Assembly: GCA_025403435.1 (NCBI GenBank)
Contig: CM046351.1
Coordinates: 25,447,730-25,511,729 of the forward strand
DNA length: 64,000 nt
Source of the DNA: Artocarpus heterophyllus
Lineage: Eukaryota; Streptophyta; Magnoliopsida; Rosales; Moraceae
Reading direction: 5' to 3'
In this document: piece after piece, positions 1 through 10,518 of the stretch
How positions within the stretch are numbered: the stretch's first letter is position 1
Layout of the letters: every line of letters begins with the position of its first letter
Program-made: the position numbers and the translations under genes
Notes under the pieces: model-generated
Told to the model about the DNA's origin: nothing
Seen by the model: the letters and a program-made list of their open reading frames with translations, nothing else
Database searches by the model: none

Positions 1-987
1 ACAGCATACAAATTGAAAACTTGTTAAGTGGTGTTACATGAGTCGAACTTATCCACCTAACAGAATTATTTTTTGGTCGGTCTGCATTATTTGCCCCAAT
101 AATTAAGCTAAAATATGCATTCTTAATTATCTGTCTATGATTTGATCGGTTAAATTAAAAAAAAAAAAAAGGGAAGAACGTAAAAAAGACGATGAAATCT
201 GTTTGAAAACAGACTTGTCAGCAATTCACTAGTTGTGTCCAAAACAAAAGACTTGCAAGTAGTTTTAGAATGGCTGCTAGTACATATGCTCTTTTGACGG
301 TTTGGTTTGTGTCTCTTTCAGTGAAATAACAAATTAGTATCTTAAGTTATAGGATAAACAGATGTCAAAATTATATTTGTGAAGATTATTCCTTTTAAAG
401 TTTCTCCAATTAATTTGTTTGTAGGCAATTCAAAACCATTTTGTTATAGTAATTGACTCATTTAGTTCATAGACGTGAATAGAAAATAAAACATTTTAAT
501 TCTTTTTAAAAAAATATTATATTAAAAAAATTTAAACTAATTTGTTTGTAGGCAATTCAAAACCATTTTGTTATAGTAATTGACTCATTTAGTTCATAGA
601 CGTGAATAGAAAATAAAACATTTTAATTCTTTTTAAAAAAATATTATATTAAAAAAATTTAAACTATAGCCTTTTGGTTTTTACCTACAAAAGAAATAAA
701 AGAGATGTCCATTTTTAAACACTGTTCAAGTCTACGAACTAAAAGGATAGACACTTAAATATTGTTTTGCATGCCTTCCTTTCCATCATGTAGACTAATT
801 TCTTGGGGAATATTAAACTTATCATGGCGACACCAATCGTTGGCAATTTTCAGCCAAACTACACTAATACATTAATAGATGAAAGAGAGAAAAATAAAAG
901 CAAGATGATTGTAATTAATTGTATTTGAAGTAAATATTGTTCATTTAAAAATTGGGGAAATATCAAAAAAATAAGAATATTGGTAGG
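1..987. other. AT-rich intergenic stretch, no gene seen
   Basis: No coding sequence longer than background is supported here. The stretch is AT-rich with short A runs, and holds one exact tandem duplication that is listed separately. It ends at the target-site copy GTAGG (983-987) of the solo LTR. Confidence 0.6.
411..664. repeat. Perfect tandem duplication, 2 x 127 bp
   Basis: The unit starting TAATTTGTTTGTAGGC occurs at 411-537 and again at 538-664, head to tail. I read no mismatch between the two copies, which implies a very recent duplication or an assembly artefact. The unit has no coding potential. Confidence 0.9.
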
Positions 988-1997
988 TGTCACATGGGCC
1001 AAATTTTTTTCACCGAAAGTCTGCCTCTATGCGGCATTAAGTCACCCGACCTAGTCAGCCTATCCTAGTGTTTACCTACAATGATCCGTTAATCAAACAC
1101 ACAAAACCAACTTACGGAAACCACTTTCCAACCTTTTTATTAATTCCCAAAAAAGAATACAAGTTTTGCCTCACACGAATCACCACAACACTCACTTAAT
1201 CTCCTATGAGTTGGTGTCTTGAGGCCTCACTATTTATAGACAGTATTTTACAACATGTGGCTGACACCCCCAGCCACTAGGGAACAACTTTGGGACTTTG
1301 TGTGTGCTAACAGTCACGTTGTAGGCGACTTCCATGATTCTCGGGCAGAGACTTGGCCCTCTACACGCCATGTGCAGCTGTTAATTTCTAATCACCTCCT
1401 GATGCGCGTACATGGGCCACGTGGGGCGCTCTCGTGGTCTAGCCATTGGCTAGGCAATCTTTCTAAACGTTCCACGTTCCCCTACGCCTCGCACCCACGT
1501 GCACCGAGTATCTAGACATTAGGGCCACGTCTCAAAGTTAGCCGTTGTGCCAACTGCTTCCGCGGATCGTGTGCGCGCCACTCACACACGTGGGCTGCCA
1601 ATTCGCTTACTCACCCAACAGCCATCCCACATCTGCACGTTCCCTTTTTTTCGTGGAGTGATGCCTAAGCCAAGACTTAGCCTATGCTTAAGCCTTGCCC
1701 GCATGCCTGTGTCCTTGCACATTGGTTTCCTTGAATTTCATGGACGCTTGTCCGCACGCCCGCGTGCACGTCCCACTGTCTGTCTAAAATTCTCACGCAC
1801 CTGTCCAAATGGCCACGCATGCACACCCACCTGCGTGCGCATTTTTCGTCTGACCCTCATGCATGGCCAAGGCCACCTTGTGCCTGCATGCCGAACCATC
1901 TAAAAGAGGTTGCCACGTGCCCCCTTGCCTTGGACATGGGCCACCCATGCCCAAGATTTGCCACCACTGACTTAGTTTGAAGTTCGGGGGTCTAACA
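988..1997 (-). mobile_element. Solo LTR, 1,010 bp, flanked by GTAGG target duplication
   Basis: The segment begins TGTCACATGG and ends TCTAACA, so both ends follow the TG...CA rule, and it is bordered by the 5-bp direct repeat GTAGG at 983-987 and 1998-2002. No primer-binding site, polypurine tract or coding region lies beside it, which is what LTR-LTR recombination leaves behind. A TATA box (TATAAATAG) reads on the minus strand around 1230-1242, so the LTR points left. It is GC-richer than its flanks, with many CACG and GCATGC words. Short open frames inside it are not genes. The family was not identified; Ty3/Gypsy is a guess from size and composition. Confidence 0.75.
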
Positions 1998-2223
1998 GTA
2001 GGCCATAAGTACCATGATCATCATGTTAAGGTCCAAGTGGTTGACTAGGGGCCAAGTTGGGTCGTGGATACAGTTTGGTTGTCATTGAGTCACAATATAA
2101 TTCCAATTTCCAAGCCATAAATAAATATGGCGAGATAATTTATGGAGAAAATTATACTATATACTATACATTAAAACAACCTAATTGTTTATGCCACAAA
2201 CAGCAAAACTTAAAAATTTTTAT
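1998..2223. other. Short intergenic spacer between two insertions
   Basis: About 220 bp between the solo LTR and the Ale copia element. It carries the right GTAGG copy at its start and the left GTCAT target copy just beyond its end (2224-2228). Nothing else was recognised. Confidence 0.5.
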
Positions 2224-2228
2224 GTCAT

Positions 2229-2486
2229 AGAAAGGAGACAAGTGTTAGGCTGATTTAGTAGAGAAAAGGAAAATGTGAAAGATGATTATGAAGAAAATGA
2301 ATTCTCAAAGTTAGTTGTCTCTGAGTTATTTCATTGTGTATTTATACTTGTTATTAGTTATAATCATAGAACACTTTAGTTGATTATTTCCTAACAACTT
2401 TACAACCACTTTCTAAGTTTGTTACAAACTATTATTTGTTGCAATCTACAACTGATTCTGTTATATCTTCAATCGATTCTCTAACA
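2229..2486 (-). repeat. 3' LTR of the Ale copia element (258 bp)
   Basis: In element orientation it starts TGTTAGAGAATC and ends CCTTTCT, so the ends are TG...CT rather than TG...CA. It aligns with 9610-9852 along its whole length except for 18 bp near its start that the other LTR lacks. Its outer edge meets GTCAT exactly. Confidence 0.85.
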
Positions 2487-2500
2487 TTCCCCCTCAAATG
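2487..2500 (-). promoter_or_regulatory. Polypurine tract of the Ale copia element
   Basis: On the minus strand this reads CATTTGAGGGGGAA directly before the 3' LTR. This is the expected plus-strand priming site for reverse transcription and fixes the inner LTR edge. Confidence 0.8.
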
Positions 2501-3935
2501 AAACGGTGATTCTATCACTTTGAGTTTGCTCCTCATCTTCAAAAATCTTCTGACAGATAAACCTTTTGTTAATGCATCAGCTGTCTGTTCTAGAGTGGGA
2601 ACATTTCTAATTTCAAGCTCCTTGTTCAACACCTTATCTCTAATGAAGTGTACATCAATTTCTATGTGCTTTGTTCTAGCGTGAAAAACATGATTTGTAG
2701 CTAAGGAGGCTGGACCAATATTGTCACACCAAATTACAGGTTTACTAGAGGAATTGACTCCTATTTCTCTCAACAAGACTGCAACCAAGAAATTTCTGTA
2801 GCTGTGTGAGCCAGTGCTCTATATTCTCCCTCTGTACTGGATCTTGCAACTACCTGCTGCTTCTTGGAACTCCAAGATATCAAACAGTCTCCAAGAAAAA
2901 AACAATAGGCACTTGTAGACCTTCTATCATCAGGATAGCTTGCCCAATCAGTATCTGCAAAACTTGTTAAAGACAGATGCTTGATTGGTTTAAAACTAAT
3001 GCCATACAAGATGGTCCCTTTGAGATATTTGAGGACTATTTTACAAGCTTGCCAATGTTTATCAATTGGTGCTTGTAAGAACTGACTCAACTTACTAACA
3101 ATATAAGAAATGTCTGGTCTTGTAACAGTAAAATACTACAAAGCACCAATAGCACTTCTATAAATTGTAGGATTTGTCATTGCTTCTCCCTTATTCTTGG
3201 ATAAAGTGAACCTTGGAGGTACAGGAGTGGACCAAGGCTTAGCTAGATCCATATTAGTCTTTTTTAAGAGATCAACAATGTATTTTGATTGGGACAAGTA
3301 AAGTCCTGTGGAATCACGATAAGCCTCTATGCCCAAAAAATAATGTAAAGCACCAAGGTCTTTAAGAGCAAACATAGCATTCAGATTAGTAACAAGCTGA
3401 GAAATTAGTGCTAAATCATTGGCAGTACAAGAAACATGATCACAGAGCTCTTATGCTTGTAAATAAAGAGAGACACATCTGGCTTGGAATTTGTAAAACC
3501 CCACTTAAGAAAGGTTGATCTAAGTCTATCAAACTAGGCTCTTGGAGCCTGTTTAAGGCCATACAAGGCCTTATTTAATGTACAGACATGTGTGGGATGA
3601 GTTGGATCAATGAAGCCATCAGGTTGATGCATAAACACAATCTCTTAGAGAAAGCCATTTAAAAATACATTATTGACATCAAGCTGCTTAATAGGCCAAC
3701 CATAATGAACAGCCAATGTAAGTACAACTCTAATGGTTGATGGCTTAATGACAGCACCAAAGGTTTCTAAAAAGTCAACTCCTGGGGTTTGAAGAAAACC
3801 TTTAGCAACCAACCGTGCTTTATACTGCTAGATTGAACCATCAGGGTGAAGTTTAAGTTTAAACACCCATTTATTTCCAACAATATTGTAGGTTGGCAGG
3901 AACTAAGTCCTAGGTATGATTACGCATAAGGGCAT

Positions 3936-4597
3936 TGTTGATGCCTGATTTCGGCACAACATCACGTGCGGGAACGCACAGTGGTCGGGTTCCCTGTTCT
4001 GCCTCCTGTTTTGCCTAGCTCGGCCTAGTCTGGTCAGATCTGCAAGAGGAGAGAAGGCCTTGGAGTAAGGGGACAAAGGTTTGGTGCCTACCAAGGGCAC
4101 TCCAACACTCAAGTCAGTGTTTTGACCGAGAAGAGCTAAGGGAGAGGCAGAGTAGGTAAGGGAAGAATGCCCGTACCTTTGTGGTTGAGTTGATGCTCTT
4201 ATTTATAGAGTCTAGCTCGAATTCGGGTATGGACCAGTTTGGCCCGTAACCCAGGTGTCCAACGACAGGTGTCACGATCTCCGGAGAAGGAGGATTGCCC
4301 AACGAAGGGTTGAGATGGTGCCACGTGGTGGTCTTTGGGTAAGTCAGACAGACCTTGGTTGGACAGATCCCTGATCGGGCAGATCCTGTCCTGGTTTGAC
4401 AGATCCCTGGTCGGGCAGATCCTGTCCTGGTCAGACAGGTCCCTAGTTAGGCAGATCCTGTCCTGGTCGGACAGGTCCTTGGTCCGACAGGTCCTGTCTT
4501 GGTCGGATTGGACATTTCAGCCAACCTGTTCAGGTGCTCGGTTTTAAGAGGGTATGAACTTCAGACGGTTTTCTCATCGTAAAGATTTCCCTCAACA
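3936..4597 (-). repeat. 3' LTR of nested element (662 bp)
   Basis: It has TG...CA ends inside the short inverted repeat TGTTGA/TCAACA. On the minus strand a TATA box (CTCTATAAATAAGAG) is readable around 4195-4210. Its right third (about 4340-4510) is a tandem array of roughly 33-bp units built on GACAGATCC(C/T)TGGTC and CAGATCCTGTCCTGGTC. Confidence 0.88.
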
Positions 4598-5157
4598 GTA
4601 GCCCCCCAAGACTTTAGTGGTGGAGGTCATCAACATCAAAGTCTTGATGTGGTTGGGAAATATTTTTTGTGAGCATATCCTGTCGGGACTCTTCGTCCTA
4701 GACCTGGTCAGCCGTAGCCTAGACCTGGGCTTATGTGGTCGTAGCCTGGTTGGACTCTTCATCCTAGACCTAGTCGGCCGTAGCCTGGACCTAGCCTCTC
4801 TGGTCAGCCGTAACCTTCTCGGACCTGGTCGGACTCTTCGTCCTAGACCTTGGGTCTCGGTCGTAGCCTGGTTGGACTCTTCATCCTGGACCTAGTCGGC
4901 CGTAGCTTGGACCTGGCCTCTCTGGTCGGCCGTAACCTTCTCGGACCTGGTCGGACTCTTCGTCCTAGACCTTGGGTCTCAGTCGTAGCCTGGTTGGACT
5001 CTTCGTCTTGGACCTGGTCAGCCATAGCCTGGACCTAGCCTCTCTGGTCGGCCGTAACCTTCTCAGACCTGGTCGGACTCTTCGTCCTAGACCTTGGGTC
5101 TCGGTCATCCAGGGAATGTTTGGGGGGAAGAGCTGAGGCTACTGGAAAGGTGCGGGG
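4598..5157. repeat. First interior copy of nested element, with GTCGG-rich tandem repeats
   Basis: This starts GTAGCCCCCCAAGACTTTAG and continues into tandem units of the type TCGGACTCTTCGTCCTAGACC, then GGTCGGCCGTAGCCTGGACC. It is repeated as 5373-5930. Short open frames on both strands (about 4617-5038) are only translations of the repeat and are not genes. Confidence 0.85.
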
Positions 5158-5372
5158 ACAGATCCCTGATCGGACAGATCCTTGGTCGGGCAGATCCTGT
5201 CCTGGTCAGACAGGTCCCTAGTTAGGCAGATCCTGTCCTGGTCGGACAGGTCCTTGGTCTGACAGTTCCTGTCTTGGTCGGATTGGACATTTCAGCCAAC
5301 CTGTTCAGGTGCTCGGTTTTAAGAGGGTATGAACTTCAGACGATTTTCTCATCGTAAAGATTTCCCTCAACA
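5158..5372 (-). repeat. Truncated third LTR copy inside the nested element
   Basis: This 215-bp piece corresponds to the right end of the 662-bp LTR (its last third, ending TTTCCCTCAACA). It is followed at 5373 by a fresh copy of the LTR-proximal interior sequence. The primer-binding site and the first two thirds of an LTR are missing at the left junction, near TGCGGGG|ACAGATCCC. Confidence 0.85.
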
Positions 5373-5930
5373 GTAGCCCCCCAAGACTTTAGTGGTGGAG
5401 GTCATCAACATCAAAGTCTTGATGTGGTTGGGAAATATTTTTTGTGAGCATATCCTGTCGGGACTCTTCGTCCTAGACCTGGTCGGCCGTAGCCTAGACC
5501 TGGGCTTATGTGGTCGTAGCCTGGTTGGACTCTTCGTCCTAGACCTAGTCGGCCGTAGCCTGGACCTGGCCTCTCTGGTCAGTCGTAACCTTCTCGGACC
5601 TGGTCGGACTCTTCATCCTGGATCTTGGGTCTCGGTCGTAGCCTGGTTGGACTCTTCGTCCTGGACCTGGTCGGCTGTAGCTTGGACCTGGCCTCTTTGG
5701 TCGACCGTAACCTTCTCGGACCTGGTCGGACTCTTCGTCCTGGACCTTGGGTCTCAGTCGTAGCCTGGTTGGACTCTTCGTCCTGGACCTGGTCGGCCGT
5801 AGCCTGGACCTAGCCTCTTTGGTCGGCCGTAACCTTCTCCGACCTGGTCGGACTCTTCGTCCTAGACCTTGGGTCTCGGTCGTTCAGGGAATGTTTGGGG
5901 GGAAGAGCTGAGGCTACTGGAAAGGCGCGG
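5373..5930. repeat. Second interior copy of nested element
   Basis: It repeats the sequence that begins at 4598, including GTAGCCCCCCAAGAC and the CTTCGTCCT(A/G)GACC tandem units, and ends in AAAGGCGCGG just before the primer-binding-like site. It has no coding content. Confidence 0.85.
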
Positions 5931-5949
5931 GGCCCTCCTTCTAGTGCCA
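5931..5949 (-). promoter_or_regulatory. Probable primer-binding site of nested element
   Basis: On the minus strand the sequence begins TGGCACTAGAAGG, three bases inside the 5' LTR. The TGG start is what pairing with a tRNA CCA end demands. The tRNA was not identified from memory with confidence. Confidence 0.55.
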
Positions 5950-5952
5950 AAA

Positions 5953-6614
5953 TGTTGATGCCTGTGTTCGGCACAACACCGCATGCGGGGACGCACGGTG
6001 GTCGGGTTTCCTGTTCTGCCTCCTGTTCTGCCTGGCTCGGCCTAGTCTGGTAGGATCTGCAAGAGGAGAGAAGGCCTCGAAGTAAGGGGACACCGGTTTG
6101 GTGTCTGCCAAGGACACTCCGACGCTCAAGTCAGTGTTTTGACCGGGAAGAGCTAAGGGAGAGGCAGAGTAGGCAAGGGAAGAATGCTCGTACCTTTGTG
6201 GTGGAGTTGATGCTCCTATTTATAGAGTCTAGCTTGGATCCGGGTATGGACCGGTTTGGCCCGTAACCCAGGTGTCCAACGACAGGTGTCACGATCTCCG
6301 AAGAAGGAGGATTGCCCAACGAAGGGTTGAGATGGTGCCACGTGGTGGTCTTTGGGTAAGTCAGACAGACCCTGATTGGACAGATCCTTGGTCAGACAGA
6401 TCCTGTCTTGGTCAGACAGATCCCTGGTCAGGTAAATCCTGTCCTGGTCGGACAGGTCCCTGGTTGGGCAGATCCTGTCTTAGTCGGACAGGTCCCTGGT
6501 CCGACAGGTCCTGTCTTGGTCGGATTGGACATTTTAGCCAACCTGTTCGGGTGCTCTGTTTTAAGAGGGTATGAACTTCAGACGGTTTTCTTATCGTGAA
6601 GATTTCCCTCAACA
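5953..6614 (-). repeat. 5' LTR of nested element (662 bp)
   Basis: It has the same length and ends as 3936-4597, with the right target copy GGCAT directly after it. The minus-strand TATA box and the roughly 33-bp repeat array (about 6360-6520) are conserved. Confidence 0.88.
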
Positions 6615-9597
6615 GGCATTGTATTCCTCTTCCATGGCTTACTTCCAATGGGGATTTGATAAAGCTTGACTAACACATGTAGGTTCTACTAGACCAAGAT
6701 CAACAAATAGAGGGTGTTTAGTACTGGTGAAGACTTTTGGTTTGAACACATCGACTTTAGAACGAGTGACCATAGGGTGACTTGGGATTTTAGACTTTGG
6801 TGGTTTCTTAACAGAACATAAAACTTGACTTGGTTGTTCAACAACAGGGAATGAATGGGGTGGAGTAGATGGTGAGGATGTGTTATCAATAGGTGTAGTA
6901 GAAATATATTAGTCATTAGAAGAAGAAGGCACAATAGAAAGGTCAGGACTTACTTCATCAGGAATGTTGATAGATGACCTCAATGAATTTGTACCAGTTT
7001 CTGATGCTTGTGCTCCTAGAGTAAAAACAAGTTGTGGTACTATGACTGAAGAAGTATGTATACGAGGATTAGGACTTGTACCAAATAAATCAAAGGATGG
7101 AAACTCATTTTCATTGAACACAACATTTCGAGAGATGTAAACCCGACCAGGGGGATAAAGACACTTATAGTTTTTATGAACAGTACTACAACCCAGAAAC
7201 AGACATTTGGAAGACCTGAATTGAAGTTATGATTATTGTATGGACGTAAATGAAGCAATCCTGAACAACCAAACACTTTGAGAAAGGTAAGATTAGGAGT
7301 AGACTGAAACAATTTTTGGAAAGGACTGACATTATCAAGGACAACAATGGGAAGTCGATTGATAGTAAATGCTATAGCAGAGAATGCATCCCACCAAAAA
7401 GAGAGAGGCATAGAAGCTTAAGCTAAGTATGTTAGTCCAAGCTTAACTATATGTCTGTGCTTATGTTCAACTTTGCCATTTTGCTTATGTATATGTGGAC
7501 AAGGATGTCTCATAGCAATACCAAAATGAGCTAGAATGGGAACAAAGGTTCTGTATTCTCCCCCCAAATCACTTTGTACCATTTTAATGGAAAAATAAAT
7601 TGATTTTCAACTAATCTCTTGTAAGTTTGAAAGACATACAAGGCCTCTAATTTAAGTTTTAGTGGATAGATCTAAGTATATCTAGTGTAGTCATCAAGAA
7701 AATGTATATAGTATCTATAACCATGTGAGGACAAAACTGGGGCTAGTCCGCATAGGTCAGTGTGGACTAGTTCAAAAGGATGATTGGTTTTTGTTATTGA
7801 TTAAGGAAAAGGTAAAGCATGACTTTTTCCATATTGGCATGAAGAAGAAAAGAATTCTTTATTATTTGGCATAGCAACATTACAAGTTTTAAGAGCAGTA
7901 GAAGGAGTCCTACTAGAAGTATGCCAAAGAGTTTGTTTATCAGACTTGGACACTATTAAGCAATTGTCAGAACAGATTTCAATATTACAACATTTAGGTA
8001 GGTTTATTGTTTCATTACTAACAGGAACTGAGCATGTGTTATTAACAACTTCATGTGACACAATATCGGAATTAGACATACAACTTGCAGACTGGGAGAC
8101 ATCACAACTTTCTTTATTCTTGATCAAACATGAAGCATTAGAAACTGGTTCATTCACTTGATATAGTCCATCTTTAAGAGTTCCTATGAGCAAGACCTTC
8201 CCTGTGTGCTTGTCCTTAACAACACAAAAAGTAGACTGAAATTCAACAAAAACATTATTCTCATATGTAAGTTTAGAGATGATAATAAGACTTTTTTCTA
8301 ATTGAAGGTACACGAAGAACATTTAACAACTTTAGTGACGTAGAGAATTGAGTTGGTAAATTGACAGAACAAACATGTGTAATGTCAAGACAGTAACCCT
8401 TTCCAACCTTCAGTTTTTCACCACCATTGTAATCAGCTTTCAGATTTAGATTCTCAAGATCTACTGTGACATGATGAGTAGCACCAGTGTTTGCATACCA
8501 ACATGGATCTACCACTGTTTCAGGTCCAGTAAAGAAAGCAACTGCTTTTCCTTTAAATTGGTTATTTGTGGGGTTGGTTCCACGAAGAGTTGGCTGGCAA
8601 GACTCATCTATTCTATACCAGCAAACTTAGGCTATATGACCTTGCTTTCCACAGATCTAGCAAGTAGGTTTAGATCCACGGCCGCCAGAGTTGCGACCTC
8701 CTTTACCTCTGCCTCTATTGGTAGTTGAGTAACTACCTCCATGACCACGACCATGAAAAGTTCCTCGAGTACCAGTCGAATTCATTGTTAAATTTGCTGT
8801 TGCATTGTTTAATTTGAGGGACATAATATTTTTTTGTTGTTCTATGCGACTTTCTTGAGTGAGAACCATGGCCTGAACTTCTTAAATAGTGAGATCCATG
8901 GACTCTAGACGAGCATTGACCTTAGGAACAATAACATCATACTCCATAGGTCATCTAACAAGAATTGACATAATGAAATCTTCATCAGATATTTTGTAAC
9001 TAGCCATAGCAAGAGAATCAGCAATACTTTCCATTTTTAAAAAATAATCAAAAACTGAAAGAGAATCTTTCTTAGTGGTTTAGAGTTGAATCTTGAGATT
9101 TAGCATACGTGCCTTAGATCGAACAAAAAATAGGCACTCGAGTGAGTTCCACATTGCGTGAGACGTATGCAACCTTGCCACGCTTCTAAGAATTTCAGGA
9201 TAGAGTGATGATAGAAGCCAACTGAGAAGTACTTGATCTTCTCGAATCCATTGTTCATATTCAGGATTCAGTTCTCGAGTTATGTCACCATTCTGCTGCC
9301 TAGATTCGAGGAACTTAAGGGGACAGGATTTTGTACCAAAGATGTAGCCTTGAAGATTGTGACCACGAAGTGCCGGAAGAACTTATGATTTCCAAACAAG
9401 GTAATTGTTTGCCTCAAGCTTGACAGAAATGGCTGTGCTCAGAGTCGACACAAACGGAGAGCAGGAATTTGTCTTTAAGAATTGAGCAAACTGAGTAGGA
9501 ATGGATGTAGAAGAAGAGGAATCTGCAGAAGTAACATCAGCCATGAAAGAACTCTTTAACTTGCATAGGAAATCACCAAAAGGTTACGAAGGGAATT

Positions 9598-9609
9598 GCT
9601 CTGATACCA
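9598..9609 (-). promoter_or_regulatory. Primer-binding site of the Ale copia element
   Basis: The minus strand reads TGGTATCAGAGC, the standard copia site complementary to the 3' end of initiator tRNA-Met. It directly touches the LTR that begins at 9610. Confidence 0.9.
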
Positions 9610-9852
9610 AGAAAGGAGACGATTGTTTGGCTGATTTAGCAAAGAAAAGGAAAATGTGGAAGATTGGTTACGAAGAAAATGAATTCTCAGAGTTAGTTGT
9701 CTCTAAGTTATTTCATTGTGTATTTGTACTTGTGTATTAGTTACAATCACAAAGCACTTTAGCTGATTATTTCCTAACTAACTTTACAACCACTTTCTAA
9801 GTTTGTTACAAACTATTATTTGTTGCAATCTACAACTGATTTTGTTATAACA
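9610..9852 (-). repeat. 5' LTR of the Ale copia element (243 bp)
   Basis: In element orientation it starts TGTTATAAC and ends CCTTTCT. It lacks 18 bp near its start compared with the other LTR. The right target copy GTCAT follows at 9853-9857. Confidence 0.85.
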
Positions 9853-9857
9853 GTCAT

Positions 9858-10465
9858 AATTTTTTGAATGCCACAAACTTTAACCTTTTCAAAAAAAAAA
9901 CTCTTCATTTTTTCCCTTTCGTTTTCCTTGCTTAGACTTTCCCCCTCTTTCTTCCTCATTCTCTCTCTCCCCTCTTCCTCCTCCATTGCTACCCTAGCGC
10001 AACCATGGCCATCAATCAATGCTTAGACTCTGCCTCTCTCCCTTCCCCATTCTTTCTCTCTCACCTCCTCCTCCTTTGCCGCTCTAGTGCAACCATGGTC
10101 GTCAAAGTCGATCACCGATGATCTTCATTCACCGCCGCGGTGAAGTCCCTCATCATTGACAACCAAGATCCACCAAGATGGAAGAAGAAAAAGGCAGAGG
10201 AGTATGACGATTTTGAAGCTTTGATAGAGGAGTTTCTAGCTAGTTGAAGCTTTTACATCGCCATTAAAGTTCTCTTTTCTCTCCTCTGTTGTAGATCTGG
10301 AATCATAACAATGAGAAAACAACGACTTCATGTTTGTGATTGGTGATAACACCGACAATATCTTTTCTAGATCCGGTGACAACGACAAGAAGTTTAAATC
10401 CGACCAGATCTGGTTTGATTGTTCTTTCCTTGAATTTTGTTAATCTTACAATATTGTTCTTCAAG

Positions 10466-10518
<53 letters not shown>

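Larger units (their letters stand above)
3936..6614 (-). mobile_element. Nested non-autonomous LTR retrotransposon with an extra internal LTR fragment
   Basis: Two direct repeats of equal length (662 bp, 3936-4597 and 5953-6614) begin TGTTGATGCC and end CCCTCAACA. They are flanked by the exact target duplication GGCAT at 3931-3935 and 6615-6619. Orientation is minus: a polypurine tract (GTCTTGGGGGGCTAC) lies beside the left LTR, and a primer-binding-like TGG-starting sequence lies three bases inside the right LTR. The 1,355-bp interior has no transposase, gag or pol and is almost wholly repetitive. It must have been mobilised by proteins from elsewhere. Between the two interior copies lies a truncated third LTR copy (about 5158-5372). 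The LTRs differ by several percent, mostly transitions, so the insertion is not recent. Confidence 0.9.
2487..9544 (-). pseudogene. Decayed copia gag-pol polyprotein (Ale/Retrofit type)
   Basis: The frame starts at an ATG at 9544 (MADVTSADSSSS). It runs through a Gag of the UBN2 type (about 9544-8700), a glycine/arginine-rich stretch and a zinc-knuckle remnant, a protease site reading WYANTGATHH, a GAG-pre-integrase remnant with LWH (about 7920), and the integrase start ELVHTDLCG (about 7760). The reverse transcriptase follows, then RNase H with SWSSKKQ and SSTEGEYRALA (about 2800-2890), and the C-terminal HARTKHIEID (about 2660). Many stops and frameshifts interrupt it. The protease aspartate is replaced by asparagine, and the short segment that should hold the RT YVDD box (near 3430) is missing. 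The reading frame is also split at 3936-6614 by another element. It is not functional. Confidence 0.88.
2229..9852 (-). mobile_element. Ty1/copia LTR retrotransposon, Ale/Retrofit type, old, with nested insertion
   Basis: This is a full-span element in minus orientation. The 3' LTR is 2229-2486 and the 5' LTR 9610-9852, and the 5-bp target duplication GTCAT stands at 2224-2228 and 9853-9857. The primer-binding site (TGGTATCAGAGC, matching initiator tRNA-Met) abuts the 5' LTR, and a polypurine tract abuts the 3' LTR. Gag, protease, integrase, reverse transcriptase and RNase H remnants follow in copia order. Without the nested 2,679-bp element and its 5-bp duplication it is about 4.9 kb, the usual Ale size. 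The LTRs differ at roughly 20 of 243 aligned positions plus an 18-bp gap, so the insertion is old. The lineage is judged from the RNase H motifs and overall size. Confidence 0.9.

Noticed and set aside
1255..1903. Two plus-strand open frames of 86 and 118 codons
   Set aside because: They lie wholly in the solo LTR, match no family, and reflect its GC-rich composition.
4617..5813. Several 60-123 codon frames with VLDLVGRSLDLASL-type repeats
   Set aside because: These are translations of the tandem repeat inside the non-autonomous element; frames exist on both strands.
7946..8728. Plus-strand frames opposite the copia protease and integrase region
   Set aside because: They are shadows of the minus-strand polyprotein.
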